DNA of 64,000 bases from Evtepia gabavorous (GTDB taxonomy: Bacteria > Bacillota > Clostridia > Oscillospirales > Oscillospiraceae): assembly GCF_003425665.1 (NCBI RefSeq), contig NZ_QQRQ01000001.1, positions 280,081 to 344,080 of the forward strand. The letters run 5' to 3'. Within the stretch, counting starts at the first letter, position 1. Each line of letters begins with the position of its first letter. A program made the translations under genes and the position numbers. This document shows, piece by piece, positions 10,420-17,610 of this stretch. Under the pieces are notes generated by a model. That model did not search any database, was not told the origin of the DNA, and saw only the letters and a program-made list of their open reading frames with translations.

Positions 10420-11141
10420 ACAAAGGATTCTCCTTCTTGCGAACTTCCGCTGCTGAGGTAACAGGCGGCCATGGTGATGGCCAGTTTCATTTGGTAGGCC
10501 GGCTCCTGGAGCAGACGGTCTTCTTCTGCGTTGGACAAAAAGCCACATTCCACCAAAACGGCCCGGCAGGAGATATGGTTCATCAGGTAGACCGAGGAGG
10601 CAATATGCTGGGGAGCCCGCTTTTTCTCGGGAGAAAGGACCTCCAGCATCGTCTGCTGTATCGCCTGTGCCAGCGGCAAGGAGAGCGCCTCGTCCCCATA
10701 AAACACTTGAATGCCCCGGTGGCTGGGGCTGGGGGAGGAATTCTGGTGGATACTGATGAGGGTGGCGTTCTCCACCTGATTAATCAGAGCCACCCGATTA
10801 TGAAGGTCGGAGACTTTTTTCTCCCGTAACGTACTGGCTTCCGGATCGTGGATGGAGACATCGGTGCTTCGGGTCATCACAGTAGGGACACCGTAAAAGC
10901 CCATCAGCTGGTCCAGCTCCAAGGCGATGGCCAGATTGATTTGGCTCTCGGACTTTCCGGACACAGAGACCGCACCGCCGTCTTCTCCTCCGTGCCCGGG
11001 GTCGATGATTAACGTCTGTTGGGTCATTCGGGCAAAAGTAGGGTCAGCTTTCTCCAGCCAGGTCCCCTGGGCCAGCACCACGACGGCCAGAGCCGTGAGC
11101 AAGAGGCCACACCATGTGATGCGCTGTTTCAATCGGTTCAA
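10416..11141 (-). CDS. cwlD: N-acetylmuramoyl-L-alanine amidase, CwlD-like
   Basis: A zinc amidase (Amidase_3) of about 241 residues, similar in size and plan to CwlD, which removes peptide side chains during spore cortex formation. A membrane anchor (WCGLLLTALAVVVLAQG) precedes the catalytic domain, with the zinc ligand motif IIDPGHGGEDGG, a SIHQNSS segment and a terminal VECGFLSNAEE. The frame is open to 11582, but that extension has no amidase features. GGAGGG seven bases before TTG 11141 gives the preferred start. A TATAAT box at 11218-11223 lies upstream. The cell-wall role is firm; the spore role is by family resemblance and the nearby cotJ genes. Confidence 0.85.
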   Translation of the reverse strand: MNRLKQRITWCGLLLTALAVVVLAQGTWLEKADPTFARMTQQTLIIDPGHGGEDGGAVSVSGKSESQINLAIALELDQLMGFYGVPTVMTRSTDVSIHDPEASTLREKKVSDLHNRVALINQVENATLISIHQNSSPSPSHRGIQVFYGDEALSLPLAQAIQQTMLEVLSPEKKRAPQHIASSVYLMNHISCRAVLVECGFLSNAEEDRLLQEPAYQMKLAITMAACYLSSGSSQEGESFV

Positions 11142-11349
11142 AAGACATCCCTCCCCAGGCACCTTATGCCGGGAAGCTGCGGGACATACTTTCCCTCTTC
11201 GGAAGAGATTCCCTAAAATTATAGCAAAGAATCCTCTGTTCCGCAATCCTCTGCCGCATTCGGTTCCCATTTCCCACTTTGGGGCATAGACTGGACTGAA
11301 CGCGAATCCCTTTGATTTTGCGTCGTTTTTGTAAAAGGAGGTACTTCCA

Positions 11350-11823
11350 TTGTCCTTTCTCAATTCCAACGGAATGCAATCGGGCGGAAACCGCCCATCC
11401 TGTCCTTCCGGGCAGGGCTCTCTGCCTGCCTGCGGTCCCTTCGCGGTCCCCTTTGTTGTCAGCCAGGGAACTGCCCCGCAGCGGTACTCCAAGACGAAGG
11501 CCTTGGAAAACGGCACGCTCTTTCCTGATTTGGATCTCCCCTTCCACTTGAAGGTCAACGCCCCCCAACTGGCGGATACCAAGCTGAACCAGCTGCGGGC
11601 CCTGGACTTTGTGATCCAAGAACTGGGCCTTTATCTGGACACCCATCCCAACGACAGCGAAGCCTTCGCGCTCTTCCAAAACTATGTGGAGCTGGAAAAA
11701 GCTGCCCGTGAAAGCTATGTAGAGCAGCACGGTCCTTTGACCCAGAATGACGCTGCACTGAACAGCACCTACACCTGGGGCAATGGCCCCTGGCCCTGGC
11801 AGTATAGCGAGGAGGAGGCGTAA
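11350..11823 (+). CDS. CotJA-CotJB fusion, spore coat protein
   Basis: One 157-residue chain that joins two normally separate spore-coat proteins. About residues 35-70 (SQGTAPQRYSKTKALENGTLFPDL) resemble the CotJA core. Residues 75-157 match CotJB, with LDFVIQELGLYLDTHPNDSEA and the terminal WGNGPWPWQY. The start is TTG at 11350, eight bases after AAGGAGG. The stop is three bases before a truncated cotJC start, so the usual cotJA-JB-JC order is kept. In Bacillus these proteins sit in the inner coat during sporulation. No frameshift is needed to read the fusion. Confidence 0.75.
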   Translation: MSFLNSNGMQSGGNRPSCPSGQGSLPACGPFAVPFVVSQGTAPQRYSKTKALENGTLFPDLDLPFHLKVNAPQLADTKLNQLRALDFVIQELGLYLDTHPNDSEAFALFQNYVELEKAARESYVEQHGPLTQNDAALNSTYTWGNGPWPWQYSEEEA

Positions 11824-11826
11824 GAC

Positions 11827-11943
11827 ATGTTTGTATATCAGAAAAAGCTGCAGTATCCTGTCCGGATCAAGAACACCAACCCTAAACTGGCCGCACAAAT
11901 CATCTCCCAGTACGGCGGGCCTGAGTGCAATAGGCTACGATAA
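11827..11943 (+). pseudogene. cotJC remnant (manganese-catalase-like coat protein)
   Basis: The ATG three bases after the CotJ fusion opens a frame reading FVYQKKLQYPVRIKNTNPKL then AAQIISQYGGP, the N-terminus of CotJC. After the conserved QYGGP the match is lost and a stop follows eight codons later, leaving 38 residues instead of about 190. No continuation was seen in any plus-strand frame up to 12212, so most of the gene has been deleted rather than frameshifted. The encoded enzyme cannot be functional. The ribosome site of the original gene (GAGGAGG) is still in place. Confidence 0.8.
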
Positions 11944-11954
11944 CCTATGCTCCG

Positions 11955-11979
11955 TTTTTGACAAAAAATTTGTCAAAAA
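11955..11979. repeat. 25-bp A/T-rich perfect inverted repeat
   Basis: TTTTTGACAAA (11955-11965) and TTTGTCAAAAA (11969-11979) pair perfectly around AAA. It sits just after the cotJC remnant. It could be a weak two-way terminator or a protein-binding palindrome. Confidence 0.5.
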
Positions 11980-12212
11980 TAACATGGTGTTTTTTTCTGT
12001 GGACAAGTTTGACCGGAACTGTTGTAAAAAGGACAGGTCTGGTTGCGGGTGCCGCAATTTAGGGCTATGGTAAAACCAGACGGAGAAATAATAATTTCTA
12101 CCCATTCTCTTAAGGAAACCTTCATTTTCTCTTAATTCTGCCAAAAGATTCCCCTGCTATACTAAAGATGCCGGGAAAACCGGGATACAAAACCCCAGAA
12201 GGAGGGAAACGC

Positions 12213-13280
12213 ATGCATGTTTTAATCTTCACCGGACAGTTTGGCATGGGGCACATTGCCGCAGCCCAGGCAGTGCAGGAGGAGATCCTCCGCCAGGAGC
12301 CCACCGCATCTGTGACTGTGCTGGATATTGTGGAGGACTGCTTTCCCCAGCTGCACAGACTGGTCTACGGCTGTTTTGATTTTACCGTCAACTACTGCTC
12401 TGGCGTCTATAATATGCTCAATCGAATGGCGGGCCGTTACCGCTGTACCCCGATGAAGCGAACGATGGTTCAAAAATTGGACCAACTGCTGTATGAAAGC
12501 CAGGCGGATCTGGTGATCTCAACCCTGCCGCTCAGCTCCCAATATATCTCCGCCTACAAGCGGACCACCGGGAGCACCCTGCCCCTTTATACTTACATTA
12601 CGGATCTGGACGCCCACAGTGAGTGGATTGCCCCTGGAACAGACTGCTATTTCGTAGGGGATGAGTCCACCCGGCTTCAACTTCTTCGCAGGGGAATCCC
12701 GGCCGAGCGTGTAGTTGTCAGTGGAATTCCTGTGCGGCAGGCATTTCAGTTTCAGTTCCATGCATCCTCCTCTCCCAAGGAAGTGCTGGTGATGGGCGGT
12801 GGATTGGGACTGATCCCCCGGGCGGAAGAACTGCTCTCCGCACTGGACGCGGCCTCTGATCTCCACGTCACGGTGATTACAGGGCAGAATGAGAGTCTCC
12901 GCCGGGAACTGACGAAGTCTTATCCCTCCTTTGAGGTCATCGGATTTACCCAGAAGGTGGCCCAGTATATGGCGCGGGCCGATCTTCTTCTGACAAAAGC
13001 GGGAGGAATCACCACGTTTGAGGCAATCCATACGGGAACCCCTATGTGCTTGCTCCGCCCCTTCCTCATGCAGGAGGAGGCCAATGCCGCTTATATTGAA
13101 CAGCAGGGATTTGGGAAAGTCCTTTGGGACAAAGGGAAAGAGGCCTCAGAGGTGCTCTCTCTTCTGCGGGACCCGGAGGCATTGGAGGATATGAAGCAGC
13201 GAATGGCGGTGGCGCTGCGAAGTCTGGACCAGACGACCCCTTTGGACCGTTTTGCAGAGACAAGGCGGGCTGTATGTTGA
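12213..13280 (+). CDS. MGDG-synthase-like family 28 glycosyltransferase
   Basis: A UgtP/MurG-type glycosyltransferase of 355 residues, expected to add a sugar to diacylglycerol or a related lipid at the inner face of the membrane. The N-terminal domain begins MHVLIFTGQFGMGHIAAAQA, the MGDG_synth acceptor-binding motif. The C-terminal donor domain has VMGGGLGL and the nucleotide-sugar loop LLTKAGGITTFEAIHTGTPM. ATG 12213 follows AAGGAGGGAAACGC, so the 15 upstream codons are excluded. A TATACT at 12158-12163 is a possible -10. It overlaps the next gene by seven bases and starts a three-gene envelope operon. Confidence 0.85.
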   Translation: MHVLIFTGQFGMGHIAAAQAVQEEILRQEPTASVTVLDIVEDCFPQLHRLVYGCFDFTVNYCSGVYNMLNRMAGRYRCTPMKRTMVQKLDQLLYESQADLVISTLPLSSQYISAYKRTTGSTLPLYTYITDLDAHSEWIAPGTDCYFVGDESTRLQLLRRGIPAERVVVSGIPVRQAFQFQFHASSSPKEVLVMGGGLGLIPRAEELLSALDAASDLHVTVITGQNESLRRELTKSYPSFEVIGFTQKVAQYMARADLLLTKAGGITTFEAIHTGTPMCLLRPFLMQEEANAAYIEQQGFGKVLWDKGKEASEVLSLLRDPEALEDMKQRMAVALRSLDQTTPLDRFAETRRAVC

Positions 13281-13960
13281 TTCCGCTTTTTTTGGTGGGG
13301 GGACTGACCGTCGGGAGTTATGCCTTTCTCCCCTCCACCTGGCAAAAGACGCGGCACCGGATGGGGCGGAGAAACCGCTGGCGGGAAGGGACACTGTATC
13401 TTACGTTTGATGACGGACCACATCCGGAATATACCCCTATTCTGCTGGACCTGCTGGCAAGCTACCATATCCCAGCCACATTTTTCGTGGTGACAGAGTT
13501 TGCCCGGAAAAATCCCGCGCTGATCCAGAGAATGCAGGCGGAGGGACATCTCATTGGGTTTCACTCTGCATCTCACCGCAGTGCCTATCTCATGACACCC
13601 AAACAGACCCGGTCTGATTTTTCAGACGGATTGGAGGCCCTTGCCCAGTTGGGTATCTCGCCGCAATATTTCCGTCCACCTTGGGGTGTGGTGAACTGGG
13701 CCTCCCTCCGTCAAATCCGAGCGCGCCATCTGCGGCTGGTCCTCTGGGATGTGATGGCCCAAGATTGGAAGCGGAGCATGACGCCGGACGAGATTGCCCG
13801 GCGTCTGCGGCTTCGCGCCTATCCAGGCGCGGTCATTTGTCTGCATGATGGACGGGGAAATGCCGGCGCGCCGGGTCGGACCATTCAAGCATTGCAAACC
13901 CTGTTGCCCCAGTGGCTGGAACAGGGGTTTCGCTTTCAGACATTAGACCTGTATGAATAA
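13274..13960 (+). CDS. polysaccharide deacetylase (CE4, NodB domain)
   Basis: A 228-residue extracytoplasmic deacetylase. One N-terminal transmembrane segment (IPLFLVGGLTVGSYAFLP) anchors a NodB domain: the TFDDGPHPEYT metal/catalytic motif, FHSASHRSAYL supplying the zinc histidines, RPPWG, and LHDGRG at the end. It should remove N-acetyl groups from a glycan outside the cell. ATG 13274 overlaps the glycosyltransferase stop and is much more plausible than the 50-codon upstream extension. Its position between a lipid glycosyltransferase and a flippase-like protein suggests the target is a lipid-linked or wall sugar rather than bulk peptidoglycan; that is an inference. Confidence 0.88.
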   Translation: MLIPLFLVGGLTVGSYAFLPSTWQKTRHRMGRRNRWREGTLYLTFDDGPHPEYTPILLDLLASYHIPATFFVVTEFARKNPALIQRMQAEGHLIGFHSASHRSAYLMTPKQTRSDFSDGLEALAQLGISPQYFRPPWGVVNWASLRQIRARHLRLVLWDVMAQDWKRSMTPDEIARRLRLRAYPGAVICLHDGRGNAGAPGRTIQALQTLLPQWLEQGFRFQTLDLYE

Positions 13961-14996
13961 ATTACATTGGAAAAAAGGCATTGCCTGTGGAGGGATGTTT
14001 CTGGCCCTCTTGGGACTTACATTTTATATCCTTCTGTCCGACCAGGACCCGGGCAAGCTATGGACCGCGCTGGGTCAGGCGGAATGGTCCTGGCTGGCTG
14101 TGGGCGCGGCCTGCATGATGCTCTTTTTCTGCTGTGAAGCCAAAAACATTCAAACTGGTTTGGGACTGTTTGGCTCTCCGGCGCCGTACGCCTCCTGCCT
14201 TCTCTACGCCATTACGGGGTTTTTCTTCAGTTCCGTGACCCCTTCTGCTTCTGGTGGTCAGCCGATGCAGCTCTATGCCATGTATCGGGACGGACACGCA
14301 CCAGCACCTGGCGCCCTGGCGCTGCTGACCGACTTTTTCTCCTTTCAGTTGGCTGCGGTTTTTTGGGCCAGTGTTGGTTTTTTCCTGCACCATGCGCAGC
14401 TGATCCGCCTGGGGAACGGCGTGTGGCTCTGCTTTGCATTTGGCGCAGTGCTCAATCTGCTGGTGGTGGTGGCTCTGTGCGGTGCGGTGTTCTCTCCACG
14501 GGCCCTTCCCACTCTTTGGGGATGGCTGATGCGGCCAGCGCGCCGCCTTTTTCCCCAGCGCGCAGAAGGCTGGAGACGCTGGGGAGAAAAGCAGTGGAAG
14601 GATTTGCGGCAATGTACCAGGTGTTACCGTACCCATAAACGGCAGCTGGGTAAGATGTTTCTCACCTCTCTTGTACAGTTGGCAGCTTACCACAGTGTTC
14701 CGTTCTGGGTTTACTTGGCTTTTGGGCTGCAGGGACAGTCTTTTTGGGCGATGGTTGGGCTGCAGGGCGTTCTGTTTCTCTCGGTGTCCTCCCTGCCCCT
14801 GCCTGGCGCGGTTGGTCTCACAGAGGGAGGGTTTCTCTTGCTATATCAAACAATCTTCCCGGGAGCCCTTCTCCCCAGCGCCATGCTGCTGAGCCGGACA
14901 GTCAGTTTTTACTTCTTTCTGCTCCTGAGCGGATTGTTTCTCGCGTTTCGTTTTCTGCGGCTCGCCTGGCGGCATCCAGCGGCAAAAACAACCTGA
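13953..14996 (+). CDS. LPG-synthase TM/UPF0104 flippase-like membrane protein
   Basis: A polytopic membrane protein of 347 residues with about eight hydrophobic helices, matching the lysylphosphatidylglycerol synthase transmembrane region (UPF0104, AglD-like) without the tRNA-dependent domain of MprF. The family motif TPSASGGQPMQLYAMYRDG is present near residue 90, and a second conserved SLPLPGAVGLTEGGFLLLY near 290. Such proteins move lipids or glycolipids across the membrane. It overlaps the deacetylase by eight bases and closes the operon, so the likely substrate is the glycolipid made by the first gene. A convergent terminator follows. Confidence 0.85.
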   Translation: MNKLHWKKGIACGGMFLALLGLTFYILLSDQDPGKLWTALGQAEWSWLAVGAACMMLFFCCEAKNIQTGLGLFGSPAPYASCLLYAITGFFFSSVTPSASGGQPMQLYAMYRDGHAPAPGALALLTDFFSFQLAAVFWASVGFFLHHAQLIRLGNGVWLCFAFGAVLNLLVVVALCGAVFSPRALPTLWGWLMRPARRLFPQRAEGWRRWGEKQWKDLRQCTRCYRTHKRQLGKMFLTSLVQLAAYHSVPFWVYLAFGLQGQSFWAMVGLQGVLFLSVSSLPLPGAVGLTEGGFLLLYQTIFPGALLPSAMLLSRTVSFYFFLLLSGLFLAFRFLRLAWRHPAAKTT

Positions 14997-15005
14997 TCAT
15001 AAATC

Positions 15006-15046
15006 AATGACCCGCTGTCTTTTTCCAGAGAAGACAGCGGGTCATT
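15006..15046. terminator. two-way terminator hairpin
   Basis: Arms 15006-15021 and 15031-15046 pair perfectly over 16 bp between two convergent genes, with moderately T-rich flanks on both strands. Confidence 0.75.
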
Positions 15047-15049
15047 GGT

Positions 15050-16048
15050 TTATTCGATATCGAATTGCGGCCGGCCCAGTCCGAGGAGAACCTGGGTCCC
15101 TACGCCTGGTTCTGATGCAATGGAAATGGTATGGCCCAGCAGATTGGTGACCCGCCGGCAAAGGTAGAGCCCAATGCCAGTGGCTTTTTTGTCCATACGG
15201 CCGTTGTTTCCAGTAAACCCTTTTTCAAACACCCGTGGCAAATCCTCCGGTGCAATTCCTATGCCGGTATCTGCAATCACCAGGTTTGTTTCTCCTTCCA
15301 GAAAAATGGATATTTTCCCGCCTTCCGGCGTGTATTTTAAGGCGTTGGACAGCAGCTGTTCCAGCAGGAAGCAGAGCCATTTTTCATCACTTAAAACTTC
15401 CCATTTTGTCTCCTGAAACACCAGCTGGATCTTTTTCAAAATGAAGAGCTTGGCATATTTTCTCACTGTCTGCCGCACCACCGCATCCAGCTGACATCGC
15501 TGCAGAACCAAATCCTTGTCCGTGCTGTCCAGGCGGAGGTACTGAAGTACCATATCCACATATTGTGCAATTTTCTGTAGTTCAATTTCCATTTCCGTGG
15601 CTCTGTCAGGCCCTGCCTGTAACAGCAGGTCCATTGCCGCGATGGGTGTTTTGATCTGGTGGACCCAGAGAGTATAGTAGGAGGTCAAATCTTCCAGCAT
15701 GCTGTCTGCCGCAGCTTGTCGCTGACGGTTTTCCCGCACCAGCCGTTGGATCAAATGTTGGTAGTCCTCCTCAATCAATGTGGTGGTCTCCGGCAGGTCT
15801 TCCGCTGTCACAAAAATTGCTTCCTCCATTTTTCGAAGGATCTTGTGCTTCCTCCAAAACCGCACAAAGCTCAGTACGGCCCAGAAGGAAGTTCCGATAC
15901 AGCACAGGCAGAGCAGGTAAGCAATGGCCTCTCCCGGCAGTCCATAGAGCCAAAAGATCAGCACCCCCGACAGAGCGCAAAATAGTCCCGCCGCCGCAAC
16001 CAGCTTTCGAGATGCCAGCCAAGCGCCAAAAAGCGGTGTGTCATTCAT
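15050..16048 (-). CDS. BceS-type sensor histidine kinase
   Basis: An intramembrane-sensing histidine kinase of 332 residues. Two N-terminal helices (about 17-62) are joined by a very short outer loop, so it has no sensor domain of its own and probably reads the state of the adjacent ABC transporter, as BceS does. H130 in WVHQIKTPIAAM is the phosphorylated histidine. N, G1 and G2 boxes (LLSNALKYTPEGG, VIADTGIGI, KKATGIGLYL) are intact. It follows the response regulator by one base. The likely signal is flux of a cationic or lipid-II-binding peptide through the BceAB-like transporter. Confidence 0.93.
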   Translation of the reverse strand: MNDTPLFGAWLASRKLVAAAGLFCALSGVLIFWLYGLPGEAIAYLLCLCCIGTSFWAVLSFVRFWRKHKILRKMEEAIFVTAEDLPETTTLIEEDYQHLIQRLVRENRQRQAAADSMLEDLTSYYTLWVHQIKTPIAAMDLLLQAGPDRATEMEIELQKIAQYVDMVLQYLRLDSTDKDLVLQRCQLDAVVRQTVRKYAKLFILKKIQLVFQETKWEVLSDEKWLCFLLEQLLSNALKYTPEGGKISIFLEGETNLVIADTGIGIAPEDLPRVFEKGFTGNNGRMDKKATGIGLYLCRRVTNLLGHTISIASEPGVGTQVLLGLGRPQFDIE

Positions 16049-16049
16049 G

Positions 16050-16721
16050 CTACTTCACCATGTATCCAATGCCTTTTTTGGTTTGGATGAATTCCCGCAG
16101 CCCAATACGTTCCAGTTTTTTCCGTAATCTTGTGATGTTTACGTACAATGCGTTTTCATCCACATAGGAATCACAAGCCCAGAGGGCTGCCATCAGTGTA
16201 TCCCGGGACACTACGTTGGGCTTATTTTCCAAGAGCACCTGCATCATACGGGTTTCATTTTTGGTGAGCTCAACCTTCTTTCCCTCATAGGTCACGGAAC
16301 ATTCCAGACTGCTGAACAGCGCACCGTTGTGTTCCAGCAAATGACTCTGCCCTTGATAGTCATATGCCCGGCGAAGGGCCGCCTGGACTTTTGCCAGCAG
16401 CACCGAGAGGTCAAAAGGCTTTGCAATAAAGTCGTCTGCCCCCATGTTGATGGCCATAACGATGTTAATGTTTTCCGCCGCCGAGGACAGGAAAAGGATC
16501 GGAACTTGGGAAACCCTGCGAATTTCCTGACACCAGTGGTACCCATTGAAAAACGGCAGCGTGATATCCATGAGGACAAGGTGGGGCTGGAATTCCACAA
16601 ATTCTCCCAGAATGGAGGAGAAGTCCTGGGTGCATTTTACGGTGAAGTTCCAGGCGGTTAATTTATCGGCAATGGTCTTGGCAATCACCCGATCATCCTC
16701 TACCAGGTAGATCCGGTACAT
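16050..16721 (-). CDS. BceR-type response regulator (OmpR family)
   Basis: A 223-residue OmpR/PhoB regulator. The receiver domain has the acidic pair EDD at 8-10 and phosphorylation site D52 in LVLMDITLPFF. The C-terminal winged helix has TKNETRMMQVLLENKPNVVSRDTL and ends in KGIGYMVK. It precedes its kinase by one base. It most likely activates the ABC transporter promoter 3.7 kb upstream, where two TGTAAGG direct repeats 20 bp apart lie just ahead of the -35 position. Confidence 0.93.
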   Translation of the reverse strand: MYRIYLVEDDRVIAKTIADKLTAWNFTVKCTQDFSSILGEFVEFQPHLVLMDITLPFFNGYHWCQEIRRVSQVPILFLSSAAENINIVMAINMGADDFIAKPFDLSVLLAKVQAALRRAYDYQGQSHLLEHNGALFSSLECSVTYEGKKVELTKNETRMMQVLLENKPNVVSRDTLMAALWACDSYVDENALYVNITRLRKKLERIGLREFIQTKKGIGYMVK

Positions 16722-16756
16722 GGCCTGATGCCCCCTTTCTTTTCTTTATCATACCG

Positions 16757-16793
16757 CACAGCCGTGGAAAGCGCAATGCTTTCCACGGCTGTG
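16757..16793. terminator. 16-bp hairpin between the TraX-like and regulator genes
   Basis: Arms 16757-16772 and 16778-16793 pair perfectly around GCAAT. The T-run follows only on the plus strand; on the operon strand the tail is not T-rich, so it may attenuate or process the operon mRNA rather than end it. Confidence 0.5.
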
Positions 16794-16806
16794 CCAATTT
16801 TTAAGT

Positions 16807-17574
16807 TCAAGTCAACCACAAGGCGAGAATCCCAATCACCCAAAGGTGCAGAGGGTAAAACACATAAAAAAAGTACTTGCTTCCCTTGGTATTAGGCCCT
16901 CGTGTGCCATCATAATGAGAAAGGACGGGCAGGACCGTAATAAACAGAAAGTCCGAGTTAAATGCCAACATTTGCAGGGTCTCCTGCGCTGTGGGGTAAG
17001 GGACAAAAACCAGAAGAAACAGCACAGCGGACAGCGCAAAATAGAGTACATTGCGCAGGACCATCCGTTCCCGGCACAAATAAGTGATGAGAAGAAAGGG
17101 AAGAATCAGGATACCGCCTTCGGAGAAAAGACTGGCTGCCAAGACAAGGATTACGCCGAAAAGACGGAGTGTCCACTCCCCTGCGGACCGGGGACGCACC
17201 CCCCACTGGGTCGCCGGATTGCTGCCTACCAAAATGTTAAGCATCAGGACGCCCAGTGCCAACGTGAGAAAGATATTGTTGGACAGGTGAAGCCCCCGGG
17301 ACGCGCCGATCGTATTATAGAGAGCGTTGCCCAGCGCCATGATCCCGGCCCAAACAAACAAGCGCGCCATATACCGGACCCGGCTTTTGGTATGCAGGAA
17401 CCCCTCCACTGCCAAGTAGGCAAACCACACGCCCACACAGCGGGTGAGTACATGAAATATGCCTGTTACTGTGGGAGGCACCAACCCAGGAATATAGGGC
17501 AGATGGTCCAAAACCATGAGAAACGCCATGAAGCATTTCCATTGAAAGGCGGTGTATTGCTTTTTCGCTGCCAT
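16807..17574 (-). CDS. TraX-family membrane protein
   Basis: A polytopic membrane protein of 255 residues with about eight hydrophobic helices. The start FQWKCFMAFLMVLDHLPYIPG and the histidine late in the chain (FYPLHLWVIGILAL) match the TraX family (PF05857). TraX of the F plasmid is needed for pilin N-acetylation, and chromosomal Firmicutes members are related to membrane acyltransferases. It lies between the permease (36 bases downstream of it) and the response regulator of a Bce-type module, all on one strand. No conjugation genes are near, so a role in acylating an envelope component linked to peptide resistance is a plausible inference only. Confidence 0.8.
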   Translation of the reverse strand: MAAKKQYTAFQWKCFMAFLMVLDHLPYIPGLVPPTVTGIFHVLTRCVGVWFAYLAVEGFLHTKSRVRYMARLFVWAGIMALGNALYNTIGASRGLHLSNNIFLTLALGVLMLNILVGSNPATQWGVRPRSAGEWTLRLFGVILVLAASLFSEGGILILPFLLITYLCRERMVLRNVLYFALSAVLFLLVFVPYPTAQETLQMLAFNSDFLFITVLPVLSHYDGTRGPNTKGSKYFFYVFYPLHLWVIGILALWLT

Positions 17575-17610
17575 GAAGATCTCTCATTTCTGTGTGATTG
17601 GATAGAATGT

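Noticed and set aside
11935..12144. Minus-strand 69-codon frame after the cotJC remnant
   Set aside because: No ribosome site, covers an inverted repeat and a likely promoter region, and has no recognisable family.
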